Positions 47,242-56,770 of a DNA stretch of 64,000 bases are shown one piece after another. Under the pieces are notes generated by a model. The model worked only from the letters and a program-made list of their open reading frames with translations. It ran no database searches and was not told the DNA's origin. Each line of letters opens with the position of its first letter. The first letter of the stretch is position 1. This stretch comes from Methylopila sp. 73B (lineage in GTDB: Bacteria > Pseudomonadota > Alphaproteobacteria > Rhizobiales > Methylopilaceae), in NCBI RefSeq assembly GCF_000526315.1, contig NZ_JAFV01000001.1, positions 372,001-436,000 on the forward strand, written 5' to 3'. Both the position numbers and the translations under genes were made by a program.

Positions 47242-48386
47242 TGGACGTCCTCGCGCTCCCCCGCCTCGATGGCCCGGACGGCTGCGCGGAAAGCGACGCG
47301 CGCTGGATGGCGGTCGCGCTGGCGCTGGCCCGGCGCGGCCTGGGCCGCACCGCTCCGAACCCGTCCGTCGGCGCCGTCCTGGTGTCGCCCGCAGGCCGCG
47401 TCGTGGGCCGCGGCTGGACCCAGCCCGGGGGACGTCCGCACGCCGAGACCATGGCGCTCGCGCAGGCCGGCGAGGCCGCGGCGGGGGCGACGCTCTACGT
47501 CACGCTCGAGCCCTGCAGCCACCATGGCCGCACCCCGCCCTGCGTCGACGCCCTGGTCGCGGCGGGGGTCGCGCGCGTCGCGGCCGCCCTGCGCGATCCC
47601 GATCCCAGGGTCGACGGCCGCGGCGTCGATCGCCTGCGCGCCGCTGGCGTTGCGGTGGCGATCGGCGGCTGCGGACGGGAGGCGCTGCGGATCGCGGCGG
47701 GCCACGTCTGCCGCGTCACCCTGGGACGACCGCATGTCACGCTGAAGCTCGCGGTGTCGGCTGACGACAAGGTCGCCTTGGCGGGCCGCCGTCCGGTCGC
47801 CATCACCGGCGAGGCGTCGCGCGGCCGCGTCCACATGATGCGCGCCGAGGCCGACGCCATCCTCGTGGGCGTCGGGACCGCGCTCGCCGACGATCCGTCC
47901 CTGACCTGCCGGCTGCCGGGCATGGCGGACCGCTCGCCGTCGCGCGTGGTGCTCGATTCCGACCTGCGCTTGCCGCTGACCTCGCGCCTGGTCACGACCT
48001 GTCACGCGGTCCCGACGTGGATCGTGGCGGCGGTGGACGCGCCCGTCGCGGCCGAGCTCGCGCTGCGCGCCGCGGGCTGCGACGTCATGCGCGTGGAGCG
48101 CGGGCCGGACGGGCGGCTCTCGCTGCCGCGGGCGCTGAAGCTGCTTGCGCTGCGCGGCGTCACCCGGCTGATGGTGGAGGGCGGCCCCACGATCGCCGCC
48201 GGCCTGCTGGACGCCGACCTCGTGGACGCCGCTGTGGTGGCGCGGGGGCCCGCGACGCTGGGGCCCGACGCCATCGGCGCGCTCGAGGGCCGACCGCTCG
48301 GCGCGTTGACCGAGTCGGCGCGTTTCGCCGAAATCGACCGCGAAAGCGTTGGCGAGGACTGCTGGACGTTTTTCGAGCGCGCTTAA
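47238..48386 (+). CDS. ribD: Bifunctional riboflavin deaminase/reductase
   Basis: 382 aa. The N-terminal deaminase has the zinc motif RPHAETMAL and [14 protein letters not shown]. The C-terminal reductase has [20 protein letters not shown], then [20 protein letters not shown], and the [16 protein letters not shown] block. It carries out the second and third steps of the pyrimidine branch of riboflavin synthesis. It overlaps nrdR and leads into ribE. Confidence 0.95.
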   Translation: MMDVLALPRLDGPDGCAESDARWMAVALALARRGLGRTAPNPSVGAVLVSPAGRVVGRGWTQPGGRPHAETMALAQAGEAAAGATLYVTLEPCSHHGRTPPCVDALVAAGVARVAAALRDPDPRVDGRGVDRLRAAGVAVAIGGCGREALRIAAGHVCRVTLGRPHVTLKLAVSADDKVALAGRRPVAITGEASRGRVHMMRAEADAILVGVGTALADDPSLTCRLPGMADRSPSRVVLDSDLRLPLTSRLVTTCHAVPTWIVAAVDAPVAAELALRAAGCDVMRVERGPDGRLSLPRALKLLALRGVTRLMVEGGPTIAAGLLDADLVDAAVVARGPATLGPDAIGALEGRPLGALTESARFAEIDRESVGEDCWTFFERA

Positions 48387-48413
48387 GCCGCGCCGTCACC
48401 CTGAGGCGCCTCA

Positions 48414-49028
48414 ATGTTCACCGGCATCATCTCCGACATCGGCGAAGTCGTCGCCCGCGACGACGGCGACGAGATCACAAGCTTCATGATCGCGTCGCGC
48501 TACGACCCGCGCTCGATCGACCTCGGGGCCTCGATCGCCTGCGACGGCGTCTGCCTCACGGTCGTCTCCGTCGAGCCCGAAGGCCTCGGCGCGGCCTTCG
48601 CCGTGGAGGCGGGGCCGGAGACCCAGCGTCTGACCACGGTCGGCGAATGGGGCGTGGGACGGCGGCTCAATCTGGAGCGCGCCCTGAAGATCGGGGACGA
48701 GCTCGGCGGTCATCTCGTGCTCGGCCATATCGATGGCGCGGCCGAGATCGTCGAGCGCGACGACGGCCCCGACACCTCGCGTTTCGTGCTCGCCGCGCCG
48801 ATCGATTTCGCGAAGTTCATCGCCGTAAAGGGCTCGGTCTGCCTTGATGGAATCTCGCTCACCGTCAATCAGGTGGACCGCGAGCTGTTCTCGGTGCATC
48901 TCATCCCCCACACCCTCGGGGCGACGACCTGGGCCGACCGTCAGGTCGGCGACCGCGTCAACCTCGAAGTGGACATGATGGCGCGCTACGCCGGGCGGCT
49001 TGCCGAGGCGCGCAGCCTCGGCTACTGA
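48414..49028 (+). CDS. ribE: Riboflavin synthase, alpha subunit
   Basis: 204 aa with the duplicated lumazine-binding barrel: first copy from MFTGIISDIGEVVARDDGDE with SIACDGVCLTVV, second from GHLVLGHIDGAAEIVERDDG with SVCLDGISLTVNQVD. It dismutates two lumazine molecules into riboflavin plus the pyrimidine. It is 27 bp after ribD and 36 bp before ribH. Confidence 0.95.
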   Translation: MFTGIISDIGEVVARDDGDEITSFMIASRYDPRSIDLGASIACDGVCLTVVSVEPEGLGAAFAVEAGPETQRLTTVGEWGVGRRLNLERALKIGDELGGHLVLGHIDGAAEIVERDDGPDTSRFVLAAPIDFAKFIAVKGSVCLDGISLTVNQVDRELFSVHLIPHTLGATTWADRQVGDRVNLEVDMMARYAGRLAEARSLGY

Positions 49029-49064
49029 GCCGTTCCGCTTGATCTTGAAGGCATTTGTCACCCC

Positions 49065-49550
49065 ATGGCCGAACCGCAACGCCGCGTCGGCGGCGTCGAG
49101 AAGACGCCCGCCCGCGTGCTCGTCGTCGAGGCGCGCTTCTACGACGCCATCGCAGACGAACTGCTGAAGGGAGCGAAGGCCCGCCTTGAGGCGGCCGGCG
49201 CGGCCTTCGACGTCGTCAGCGTGCCCGGCGCGCTGGAAATCCCGCCGACGATCGCGATCCTCGCCGACGCCGCCTCGGCCTGCCACCAGCCCTATGACGC
49301 GGTCGTCGCGCTCGGCTGCGTGATCCGTGGCGAGACCACCCACTACGAGATCGTCACTGAGCAGAGCGCCCGCGCGCTGATGGACCTGTCCATCGCCCGG
49401 AAGCTCCCGCTCGGCAACGGCATCCTGACGGTCGAGAACGAGGCGCAGGCGCTCGCCCGCGCCAGCGTCGCCGAGATGGACAAGGGCGGGGACGCCGCCG
49501 CCGCGGCCCTCGCCGTGCTTCGCCTCAAGCGCTGGGCGGGGTGCGTCTGA
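49065..49550 (+). CDS. ribH: 6,7-dimethyl-8-ribityllumazine synthase
   Basis: 161 aa. [60 protein letters not shown] and [19 protein letters not shown] are the conserved active-site blocks. It makes lumazine from the pyrimidine and a four-carbon phosphate and assembles as pentamers or icosahedra. nusB starts one base after its stop. Confidence 0.95.
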   Translation: MAEPQRRVGGVEKTPARVLVVEARFYDAIADELLKGAKARLEAAGAAFDVVSVPGALEIPPTIAILADAASACHQPYDAVVALGCVIRGETTHYEIVTEQSARALMDLSIARKLPLGNGILTVENEAQALARASVAEMDKGGDAAAAALAVLRLKRWAGCV

Positions 49551-49551
49551 C

Positions 49552-50013
49552 ATGGCCAAGGGCGAACAGCGCTCCGCGGCGCGGCTCGCAGCCGTGCAGG
49601 CGCTCTATCAGATGGACATCGCCGGCACGTCGCTGCCGGACACGCTGGCCGAGTTCGAATCCCACTGGATGGGCAAGGTGGTCGACGGCGACGAGTACAA
49701 GCCCGCCGAGGCCGCGTTCTTCCGCGACCTCGTCGGCGGCGTGCTGAAGCAGCAGCGCACGCTCGACCCGCTGATCGACCAGACCCTGCAGGCCGGCTGG
49801 CCGCTGAAGCGCGTCGAAGCGATCATGCGGGCGATCCTGCGCTCAGGCGCTTTCGAGCTCGGCAAGCGCAAGGACGTCCCGGTGAAGGTGGTGATCAGCG
49901 AGTACGTCGACATCGCCCACGCCTTCTTCGACCGCGACGAGGCCGGCATGGTCAACGCCGTTCTCGACGCCATCGCCCGCAACGTCCGCGCCGAGGATCT
50001 GGCGAAGGGCTGA
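49552..50013 (+). CDS. nusB: Transcription antitermination factor NusB
   Basis: 153 aa, all-helical family with SAARLAAVQALYQMDIAGTS, WPLKRVEAIMRAILRSGAFE and VISEYVDIAHAFFDRDEAGM then VNAVLDAIARNVR. It joins NusE (S10) at boxA RNA during rRNA transcription. The ribH-nusB order is widely conserved. It is last gene of the cluster, followed by a stem-loop. Confidence 0.95.
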   Translation: MAKGEQRSAARLAAVQALYQMDIAGTSLPDTLAEFESHWMGKVVDGDEYKPAEAAFFRDLVGGVLKQQRTLDPLIDQTLQAGWPLKRVEAIMRAILRSGAFELGKRKDVPVKVVISEYVDIAHAFFDRDEAGMVNAVLDAIARNVRAEDLAKG

Positions 50014-50090
50014 CGTCGGGGGTCGAGGCGGCGCACGGGTCTCGCGCGCCGGCTGTTTCCTGCTCAGAACATGACGGGCCTGAAAAGGAA

Positions 50091-50123
50091 GAGGCCGGCT
50101 CTCCTTTCGGAGAACCGGCCTCT
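50091..50123. terminator. Stem-loop between nusB and the peptidase gene
   Basis: AGAGGCCGG and CCGGCCTCT arms with an inner CTCC/GGAG pairing form a long, GC-rich stem, without a T-run. It sits between two convergent units and probably ends both. Confidence 0.55.
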
Positions 50124-50195
50124 GACGCGCGTCCGGCCTGGACGGGAGGGATGGGGACAGGCGGCCGGCCGCGCGGATCTCTGGATCTCGGGATC

Positions 50196-50831
50196 TTACG
50201 GAGCCGCGGCGACGCCGACCGGGTTCACGCCGTCGCCGAGCAGGACCCACTGGTTGGGATCGGTCTGGGACTGGCGCTTCACGAAGGTGTAGCCGGTCTC
50301 GAACCACGGCTTGACGTCGTCCGCTTGGTTGTCGAGGGCGTAGTCGCCGCGGTCGGTCGAGACGGTCAGCACAGCGTGGCCGTCGCCCTTCAGGTCGCGC
50401 ACCACGGTGATCAGCAGCGCCTGCCGGGGCCAGCCGGCCTCGATCAGCAGCTTGCGCTTCAGCAGGACGTAGTCTTCGCAGTCGCCCTTGTTGTCCGTCG
50501 GGTAGGTCCAGAACTCCTCGAGGCCGTAGAGCTCCTGATCGGTGACCGGAGACACCTGAGCGTTGACCTTGCGGTTGAGCTTGTCGAGTTCGGCGAGCTT
50601 CGTCGCCGTCAGCTTAGCCTTCGCCGCGCGCATCGGCTTGACGTCGCATTCGACCGGCTTGTCGGCGCAAAACTGCGTCCAGCCCATCGGCGCCTTGGCG
50701 CCGCCGATCACCTGCATCGGGCTCGCCGCCGCGACCTTGACGGTCTGCGCTTCGACCGGACCCATGGTGAATCCGGTGGCAACAAGTCCAAACAAGATAT
50801 AAACCGTCTTCTTCTTGATCTCAGTAAACAC
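50196..50831 (-). CDS. Bacterial transglutaminase-like cysteine peptidase (BTLCP)
   Basis: 211 aa from GTG 50831, with GGGAG seven bases upstream. Signal peptide (KKKTVYILFGLVATGFTMGP, cleavage near VEAQ). The catalytic triad is visible: Cys in TDNKGDCEDYVLLKRKLL, His in DLKGDGHAVLTVST, Asp in YALDNQ. The family (PF06035) includes LapG-type periplasmic proteases. No lapD-type partner is adjacent; the substrate is unknown. Confidence 0.88.
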   Translation of the reverse strand: MFTEIKKKTVYILFGLVATGFTMGPVEAQTVKVAAASPMQVIGGAKAPMGWTQFCADKPVECDVKPMRAAKAKLTATKLAELDKLNRKVNAQVSPVTDQELYGLEEFWTYPTDNKGDCEDYVLLKRKLLIEAGWPRQALLITVVRDLKGDGHAVLTVSTDRGDYALDNQADDVKPWFETGYTFVKRQSQTDPNQWVLLGDGVNPVGVAAAP

Positions 50832-51141
50832 TGTCGTCTCCCGTCCTGTCCCGGGAAGCAACGTCTCACATTCCTTTTGCAGTCCGTCTAAATCAAGACG
50901 TGGAGTTTTAGCGAGATGATTTGGAATTCAGAAAGAAGTTTAATACGAATTGTTCAGAGATGCGGTGGGTGTTTCGTTTACCAACTACGGTCGCCTTTAG
51001 AGAATGAACGAACGTCTTGGTCATCCAAACCTTAACGGCGCCGGCTTTTCGAGGGGGGTGATTTACAAAGTCTTCACCATGCGGCGAAGAGGCTGCGCGT
51101 CATCGGCGCGGGCAGACGCGGGCGCGGCGGCGAGACGACAC
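50832..51141. other. Gap upstream of the peptidase gene
   Basis: About 310 bp. 50880-50960 is AT-rich and probably carries the leftward promoter of the peptidase gene. The rest shows no gene that looks coding. Confidence 0.4.
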
Positions 51142-51168
51142 AAAAAAGCCGCCTCGAAGGGCGGCTTC
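51142..51168 (-). terminator. Terminator of the PilZ gene
   Basis: On the minus strand, stem AAGCCGCC/GGCGGCTT followed by TTTTTTG, 25 bp past the PilZ gene stop. Confidence 0.75.
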
Positions 51169-51192
51169 GTCTTCAGGCGTTGGTCGGCGAGG

Positions 51193-51789
51193 TCAGCCGA
51201 ACTGTTCCGCCAGCGTCTCGAGGTTCTGCGGACGACTGAATTCGACGGCCAGTCCGTTCTCGAGGTAGCGGACGACGCGGGCCGAGGTCCGGCCGAGCAT
51301 CACCGGCGTGCCGATCGGGAGATCGAGCCCGATCTGGATCGCGGCGCCGGAGAGCGACACGTCGATGATGCGGCAATCGTGCAAGGCGCCGTCCTCGGTC
51401 TGAAGCACCGCGCGCGGGTTGCGCGGGATCACGCGCTCGTGGCGCCGGTCTTCTGGAAGGCCGAGGATGTTGCGGTTCGCGAGCCAGGTTAGCTGCGCGG
51501 CGAGCTTATCGCGTTTGCGGATGGTCGCGGTCACGGTCATGGCGAAGCCGTTCGCGATCGGGCGCACCATCACGCCCTCCACCCGACCGATGTGGTCGAG
51601 ATAGACGATCACGCGCTCGCCGGGCTGCGCCGGCACGGGCGCGATCAACGCAACGCCGCCGGGAGACATGTCGAGGGTCTGGCAGGGATACTCTCGGCGC
51701 GACGTCAGCATGTAACGTCCGAGAAGCGCGACCTTGACCCGCTGATGGCGACGTTGCTCGTCCGAGAGCGGCTTTTTCATCGCGAACAT
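51193..51789 (-). CDS. Tandem PilZ-domain protein
   Basis: 198 aa from MFAMKKPLSDEQRRHQRVKV. Two PilZ units: RRHQRVKVALLGRYML with CQTLDMSPGGVALIAP, then RRHERVIPRNPRAVLQ with CRIIDVSLSGAAIQIG. The first has the R-x-x-x-R and D-x-S-x-x-G elements that bind cyclic di-GMP; the second has R-R-H-E-R and D-x-S-x-x-G. It likely links c-di-GMP to motility or envelope control. It is a single-gene leftward unit with its own terminator. Confidence 0.85.
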   Translation of the reverse strand: MFAMKKPLSDEQRRHQRVKVALLGRYMLTSRREYPCQTLDMSPGGVALIAPVPAQPGERVIVYLDHIGRVEGVMVRPIANGFAMTVTATIRKRDKLAAQLTWLANRNILGLPEDRRHERVIPRNPRAVLQTEDGALHDCRIIDVSLSGAAIQIGLDLPIGTPVMLGRTSARVVRYLENGLAVEFSRPQNLETLAEQFG

Positions 51790-51897
51790 CAAGGCGTCCG
51801 TCCCCGAGACCGTGGAACGCGTCGGATTGCGCGCCGCGTGTCTCAAACCTAAACGAACGGTGTTAACGCCCCGTAACCTCGCCGCCTCGAACACGGC

Positions 51898-52515
51898 TCA
51901 TCGGCCCCCGTCGAAGACCAGAAAGCGCCCGATGCGGCGGGCCGCGCCGGCGAGGGCGTGGGGCGGCGGCGTGAGGGACGCCGGTTGCGCCGCCGAGGCC
52001 TCGCCGATGGCGCGCCGCCGGCCGCTCGGCCAGATCATCCGCAGCGAGGCGAGTTCGAACCTCGTCACCGGGCAGGCGCCGAGCCAATAGGGCGTTTCGA
52101 CCGGCGCGAGCGCGCCAAGGATGCGCGCATGGGTGCGGCCGCGATGGCGAAGGGGCAGGAGAACGAGCTCGAGGTCGACCTTGCGGCCGAGTTCGGTCCC
52201 GCCCGTTACGCCGAGCACCGCGACGGCGGCGTCGTCGGAGATCGTGGACAGCGCGCCGAGCACCGTCGCCCGGTCGGCGGCCGACCAGAGCTCCAGGAAG
52301 CGTTCGCCTTTCATCTCGTGGCCTGCGATGTCGCAGAGGCGCGACCCCGCAAGTCGAAACGGGAACTGCGCCTCTTCGGACGCTTCCAGGATGAACGTGT
52401 CGCCGAGGATGCCGCGGATCTGGCCGGGATCGACGTCGGCGCGCTCCGGCGCCGCGCGTGCGCCGCGCAGGCGGTTCCAGTAAGCAAAGAGCTCGCGGGT
52501 GGCGGCGGCCTTCAT
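51898..52515 (-). CDS. PAS_5 (DUF1457) domain protein
   Basis: 205 aa. TRELFAYWNRLRGARAAPER, then PGQIRGILGDTFILEASEEA, FRLAGSRLCDIAGHEMKGER and FLELWSAADR is the standard PAS_5 opening of rhizobial proteins. The C-terminal 45 residues are Ala/Pro-rich and end in IGRFLVFDGGR. The ligand and role are unknown. It is divergent from the rhomboid gene. Confidence 0.85.
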   Translation of the reverse strand: MKAAATRELFAYWNRLRGARAAPERADVDPGQIRGILGDTFILEASEEAQFPFRLAGSRLCDIAGHEMKGERFLELWSAADRATVLGALSTISDDAAVAVLGVTGGTELGRKVDLELVLLPLRHRGRTHARILGALAPVETPYWLGACPVTRFELASLRMIWPSGRRRAIGEASAAQPASLTPPPHALAGAARRIGRFLVFDGGR

Positions 52516-52686
52516 AGAGGGCGGACCTTCCGTTTCGTTTTGGGGCGCCCATGTGTCGTCGCGGGACGCTTTCCGGCCGACGAGGGCGCTTCGCCCCTAG
52601 CGCAGCAGGCGGCGTGCCAGCCTCGCGCGCCTTGTCGCGTCGTGTCGGCCGATCGAACGAGCAATGGCGGTAGCGGGGACAGTGGC

Positions 52687-53487
52687 GTGAGAGAGCATCA
52701 AAGCCGTCCGGCCGATCGCCGGGAGCGGGCGTTCAACGCCCCCGCCGTCGTGATCGCGACCATCGCGCTGTTCGCGGCGATCCATCTCTGGCGCGTCTTT
52801 CTCTCCGAAGACGCGGACATCGCCGTTCTCCTGCGCTTCGCGTTCATCCCGGCCCGCTACGACCCGGCGTCGCCCTATCTCCCGGACATGCTCGGCGGGG
52901 AGGGCGCCAAGCTCTGGACGTTCCTCACCTACGCCTTCCTGCACGGCGACTGGACGCACCTCCTGGTCAACAGCGTCGCCATGCTGGCCTTCGGGAGCGC
53001 CGTCGCCTGGCGGTTCGGATCAATGCGGTTCCTGAGCTTCTCGGCGCTTTGCGCGGTCGGAGGAGCCGCGGCTCACCTAGCGCTTCATCTCGACGAGCCG
53101 CAGCCGGTGATTGGCGCGTCCGCGGCGATCTCGGGCCAGATGGCGGCGGCGATGCGTTTCATGTTCGAGGCCGGCGGCCCGCTCGGCGCGTTCCGCCGGC
53201 GCGGACGGCTGGCGTTCTCGGCGCCCGCGGTCCCTCTCGCGACGGCGCTACGCAACCCTCAGGTGCTGATCTTCCTTCTGGCCTGGTTCGGAACCAACAT
53301 CGCCTTCGGCCTCGGCGGAATGGCGATCAGCGGAGAAACCGCGTCGATCGCCTGGGAGGCGCACATCGGCGGATTTCTCGGGGGACTCGTCCTGTTTCCG
53401 CTGTTTGATCCGAAAGTCGCACGGTTCCGTGACCGGGCTGATGCCTCCGTAGCATTGCCTCGGCGTCCTCCCGCCCCCCATGATTGA
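52687..53487 (+). CDS. Rhomboid-family intramembrane serine protease
   Basis: 266 aa from GTG 52687; the frame extends far upstream antisense to the PAS gene but that part is shadow. Six or more hydrophobic helices. Catalytic Ser 145 in VIGASAAISGQMAA, His 226 in WEAHIGGFLGG, and the oxyanion-side block HGDWTHLLVNSVAML (His 91, Asn 95). It cleaves membrane proteins within the bilayer; the substrate is unknown. Confidence 0.9.
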   Translation: MREHQSRPADRRERAFNAPAVVIATIALFAAIHLWRVFLSEDADIAVLLRFAFIPARYDPASPYLPDMLGGEGAKLWTFLTYAFLHGDWTHLLVNSVAMLAFGSAVAWRFGSMRFLSFSALCAVGGAAAHLALHLDEPQPVIGASAAISGQMAAAMRFMFEAGGPLGAFRRRGRLAFSAPAVPLATALRNPQVLIFLLAWFGTNIAFGLGGMAISGETASIAWEAHIGGFLGGLVLFPLFDPKVARFRDRADASVALPRRPPAPHD

Positions 53488-53594
53488 GGGAGCAGGCCGC
53501 GGGACGGCCTCGACCCAAGGACCGACGAGCCTCCCGCCGGCCCCTCGCGAACGAGGCCGCATCTGCTTGGCCTCAAACATAAAAGGAGGCTCGC

Positions 53595-54026
53595 ATGACG
53601 GTCGCACGCATTCTGGCGTTCAAAGGGCCTGAGGTCTTCACCGCCTCGCCGCACCGCACGATGGGCGAAATCGTCGCCCTGTTGGCCGAGAAGCGCATCG
53701 GCACGGTGGTGATCGCCGGCGCCGACGGAGGCATCTCCGGCATCATCTCCGAGCGCGACGTGGTCCGGTCGCTTGCGGCGCGCGGGGCGGACGTCCTGTC
53801 CGACCCGGTGTCCATGCACATGACCCGCAAGGTCTTCACAGCCACGGCGGACGAGTCGATCGAGGAGATCATGGACCGCATGACCGAGGGGAAGTTTCGC
53901 CACGTGCCTGTCGTGGAGGGCAAGCGACTTGTCGGCATCGTCTCGATCGGCGACGTGGTGAAGCACCGCATGGCGACGGCCGAGGCCGAGGCGTCGGCGA
54001 TGCGCGACTACATCGCGACCGCCTGA
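53595..54026 (+). CDS. CBS-pair domain protein
   Basis: 143 aa consisting of two CBS motifs: HRTMGEIVALLAEKRIGTVV with GISGIISERDVVRSLA, then DESIEEIMDRMTEGKFRHVP with LVGIVSIGDVVKHRM. Such proteins bind adenosyl nucleotides and regulate partners. AAGGAGG precedes the ATG. It is a stand-alone gene. Confidence 0.9.
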   Translation: MTVARILAFKGPEVFTASPHRTMGEIVALLAEKRIGTVVIAGADGGISGIISERDVVRSLAARGADVLSDPVSMHMTRKVFTATADESIEEIMDRMTEGKFRHVPVVEGKRLVGIVSIGDVVKHRMATAEAEASAMRDYIATA

Positions 54027-54049
54027 GGGTTCGAGCGATCCAGGATTAT

Positions 54050-54079
54050 CGGCGGTCGCGCTCGATCGGGCGCGACCGC
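54050..54079. terminator. Stem-loop after the CBS gene
   Basis: 11-bp perfect arms GGCGGTCGCGC/GCGCGACCGCC with an 8-nt loop, between convergent genes; no T-run. The remaining bases to 54214 hold no gene. Confidence 0.5.
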
Positions 54080-54214
54080 CGCCGCGTCTCCGCCGGCAGG
54101 CTGCGCAAACGCCCGGCGTAGAGCGCGCCGAGCCGGCTGTCGCCGAGGCGGAGGGCGGAGGCGGGCGTCGGCGCCGCTCGCGATCGACGGGTCGCCGCCG
54201 CCTCCTCCGTCTCG

Positions 54215-56227
54215 TCAGAGGTCGAGCAACTGTCCGGCCGCGTCCGACAGCTTGCCGATCGCGGGCGCGGACGCGTCCGCCATGCCGGCGCGCTTCAGGT
54301 CCGGAGGCGTCGCCTCCTCGGCGAGCAACGCGACGGCCTCGCTGAGCGACATGCCCGTCTGGCCCTGGCTGCCGAGGCGACGGATCGAGACCGACCGGGT
54401 CTCCGCCTCCTTCTTGCCGACGACGACGAGCGCCGGCGTCTTGGTCAGGGAGTGCTCGCGGACCTTGTAGTTGATCTTCTCGTTGCGCAGGTCGAGCTCG
54501 ACCCGCAGCCCCGCCCGGCGCAGCTCCGCCGCGACCTCGGCCGCGTAGGGATCCGCCTCGGAGGTGATGGTCGCGACCACCGCCTGCGTCGGCGCCAGCC
54601 AGAGCGGGAAGTGCCCGGCGTAGTGCTCGATCAGGATCCCGGTGAAACGCTCCAGCGAGCCGAAGATCGCGCGGTGGATCATGACGGGGTGGTGCTTCTC
54701 GCCGTCCGCGCCGATGAAGAACGCGCCGAACCGCTCCGGCAGGTTGAAGTCGACTTGGATGGTGCCGCACTGCCAGTCGCGGCCGATGGCGTCGCGCAGG
54801 ACGTACTCGAACTTCGGCCCGTAAAACGCGCCCTCGCCAGGGTTAATCGCAGTCGTCACGCGGTCGCCGTAACGCTGCGAGATCGTCTCCAGCGCGTCGC
54901 TCATCACCTGCTCCGCGCGGTCCCAGAGCGCGTCGGAGCCGACCCGCTTTTCGGGCCGCGTCGAGAGCTTCAGCACGATCCTGTCGAAGCCGAAGTCGGC
55001 GTACATGTCGAGGATCAGCTCGTTGAGCATGAGCGTCTCGGCCATGAACTGCTCGTCGGTGCAGAACGTGTGGCTGTCGTCTTGCGTGAAGGCGCGGACC
55101 CGCATCATGCCATGCAGCGCGCCGGACGGCTCGTAGCGATGGACCATGCCGAATTCGCCCATGCGGATCGGCAGTTCGCGGTAGCTCCTCAGTCCGTGCT
55201 TGAAGATCTGCACATGGCCGGGGCAGTTCATCGGCTTGATCGCGAAGACGCGGTCGTCTTCGGTCTGCGTGACGAACATGTTCTCCCGGTACCAGTCCCA
55301 ATGGCCGGAGGTCTGCCAGAGCGAGTGGTCGAGGATCTGGGGCGTGTTGACCTCGACGAAGCCCTTCGCCTTCTGCTGGCGGCGGGAGTAGTCGATCAGC
55401 GCCTGGAACAGCGTCCAGCCCTTGGGGTGCCAGAACACCGTGCCTGGGCCTTCTTCCTGGAAGTGGAAAAGGTCCATCTCGCGGCCCAGGCGCCGGTGGT
55501 CGCGCTTCTCCGCCTCCTCCAGCATGTGGAGGTAGGCGTCGAGCGCCGCCCGGTCGGGGAAGGCCGTGCCGTAGATGCGCTGGAGCATCGGGTTGTTCGA
55601 GTCGCCGCGCCAATAGGCGCCCGCCACCTTCATCAGCTTGAAGGCGTCGCCAACCTTGCCCGTGGAGGTCATGTGCGGCCCGCGGCAAAGGTCCTTCCAC
55701 TCGCCCTGGGCGTACATCTTGAGCGACTGGTCCTCGGGGATCGCGTCGACCAGCTCGACCTTGAACGCCTCGCCCTTCTCCCGGAAGAAATCCTTCGCCT
55801 GGTCGCGCGACCAGATCTCCTTCGTGAACGGCCGGTCGCGCGCGATGATCTTGCGCATCTCGGCTTCGATCGCCGAGAGGTCCTCGGTGGAGAACGGCTC
55901 GGCTCGGGCGAAGTCGTAGTAGAAGCCGTTCTCGATCACCGGTCCGATCGTCACCTGGGTCTGCGGCCACAGCGTCTGCACCGCTTCGGCCAGCACGTGC
56001 GCGCAATCGTGGCGGATGAGCTCGAGCGCGCGCGGGTCCTCGCGGCTCAGGAACTCGATCTTCGCGTCGCGCTCGATCGGGTCGGCGAGGTCCACGACCA
56101 CGCCGTCGAGAGCCATGGCGACGGTGCGCTTCAGCAGCGACTTCGAGATCTGGCCGGCGATGTCGGCGCCGGTGACGCCGGCGTCATAGGACTTCTGGGC
56201 GCCGTCGGGGAAGGTGACGAGAGGCAT
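54215..56227 (-). CDS. thrS: Threonyl-tRNA synthetase
   Basis: 670 aa. N-terminal TGS domain ([20 protein letters not shown]), editing-domain block ([20 protein letters not shown]), class II core with [40 protein letters not shown] and [18 protein letters not shown], and the C-terminal anticodon domain. It charges tRNA-Thr. The C-terminal 30 residues after [11 protein letters not shown] are an Ala/Asp-rich extension. yidD and the IscU-like gene lie upstream in the same direction. Confidence 0.97.
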   Translation of the reverse strand: MPLVTFPDGAQKSYDAGVTGADIAGQISKSLLKRTVAMALDGVVVDLADPIERDAKIEFLSREDPRALELIRHDCAHVLAEAVQTLWPQTQVTIGPVIENGFYYDFARAEPFSTEDLSAIEAEMRKIIARDRPFTKEIWSRDQAKDFFREKGEAFKVELVDAIPEDQSLKMYAQGEWKDLCRGPHMTSTGKVGDAFKLMKVAGAYWRGDSNNPMLQRIYGTAFPDRAALDAYLHMLEEAEKRDHRRLGREMDLFHFQEEGPGTVFWHPKGWTLFQALIDYSRRQQKAKGFVEVNTPQILDHSLWQTSGHWDWYRENMFVTQTEDDRVFAIKPMNCPGHVQIFKHGLRSYRELPIRMGEFGMVHRYEPSGALHGMMRVRAFTQDDSHTFCTDEQFMAETLMLNELILDMYADFGFDRIVLKLSTRPEKRVGSDALWDRAEQVMSDALETISQRYGDRVTTAINPGEGAFYGPKFEYVLRDAIGRDWQCGTIQVDFNLPERFGAFFIGADGEKHHPVMIHRAIFGSLERFTGILIEHYAGHFPLWLAPTQAVVATITSEADPYAAEVAAELRRAGLRVELDLRNEKINYKVREHSLTKTPALVVVGKKEAETRSVSIRRLGSQGQTGMSLSEAVALLAEEATPPDLKRAGMADASAPAIGKLSDAAGQLLDL

Positions 56228-56296
56228 GTCGGTCTCCGCTCAGTTCTGCCTACGAGTGCAGGTAAGCGTGTTGGGAAGGTCGCCCGCGCGCCGCGG

Positions 56297-56770
56297 TCAG
56301 GCAGCGTCGCCGGCGTCGGGCGCGTGCTCGCAGCGGATCTCCGCCCGGCGCGCGTAGCGCCACGGCCTAGACCACGCCGCGTCCGAAGGCAACGCGCGCG
56401 GCACGGGATCGAAGCCGTCGCCGCCCCAAGGGTGGCAGCGGCAGATGCGCCCCGCCGCCATCCAGCCGCCCGCCCAGGCGCCGTGCCGCGCGAAGGCCTC
56501 GTCGGCGAACTCCGAGCAGGTCGGCAGGTAGCGGCACTGCCGGCCGATCAGCAGGGACAGCGAGTAGCGATAGGCGAGGATCGGCAGGCGGAGCGCGGAG
56601 GCGAGGGGGGAGCGAAGGGAGAGGCCGGGGACACGGGCGTCATCCCGGCCGGAGCGAAGCGAAGAGCCTGGATCGTCGTTGGCGCCAGGCGCGCTAGAGT
56701 GCGGCGTCCCGGCGAAATGACGATCCCGGCTCGGCCTTTGGCCGTCCGGGATGACGCCATGCCCGCTCAC
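56297..56770 (-). CDS. yidD: Membrane protein insertion efficiency factor YidD, with repeat-derived N-terminal extension
   Basis: 157 aa. The YidD core is complete in the C-terminal 100 residues: LRLPILAYRYSLSLLIGRQC, RYLPTCSEFADEAFARHGAW and RICRCHPWGGDGFDPVP. The N-terminal 50 residues are not YidD-like and are encoded by a palindromic repeat (56638-56756). No in-frame ATG, GTG or TTG was seen between repeat and core, and the start ATG overlaps the stop of the upstream IscU-like gene, so the repeat appears to be translated. YidD helps insert proteins with YidC. Confidence 0.85.
   Translation of the reverse strand: MSGHGVIPDGQRPSRDRHFAGTPHSSAPGANDDPGSSLRSGRDDARVPGLSLRSPLASALRLPILAYRYSLSLLIGRQCRYLPTCSEFADEAFARHGAWAGGWMAAGRICRCHPWGGDGFDPVPRALPSDAAWSRPWRYARRAEIRCEHAPDAGDAA
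56638..56756. repeat. Nested palindromic repeat element inside yidD
   Basis: Outer arms CGTCATCCCGG/CCGGGATGACG (56638-56648, 56746-56756) and inner arms GGATCGTC/GACGATCC (56670-56677, 56719-56726). Length 119 bp. Its composition (CATCCCGGCCGGAGCG) is that of dispersed intergenic palindromes of high-GC alphaproteobacteria. Confidence 0.7.

Noticed and set aside
48387-49064. FMN riboswitch in the riboflavin cluster
   Set aside because: Gaps between nrdR, ribD, ribE and ribH are too short for the aptamer and none of its conserved segments was recognised.
51958-52686. 243-codon N-terminal extension of the rhomboid gene
   Set aside because: It is antisense to the PAS_5 gene and shadow-like. 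The GTG at 52687 gives a rhomboid of usual length.
53259-54770. 503-codon leftward frame across the rhomboid, CBS and thrS ends
   Set aside because: Crosses genes on both strands and reads as Arg/Gly-rich low complexity.
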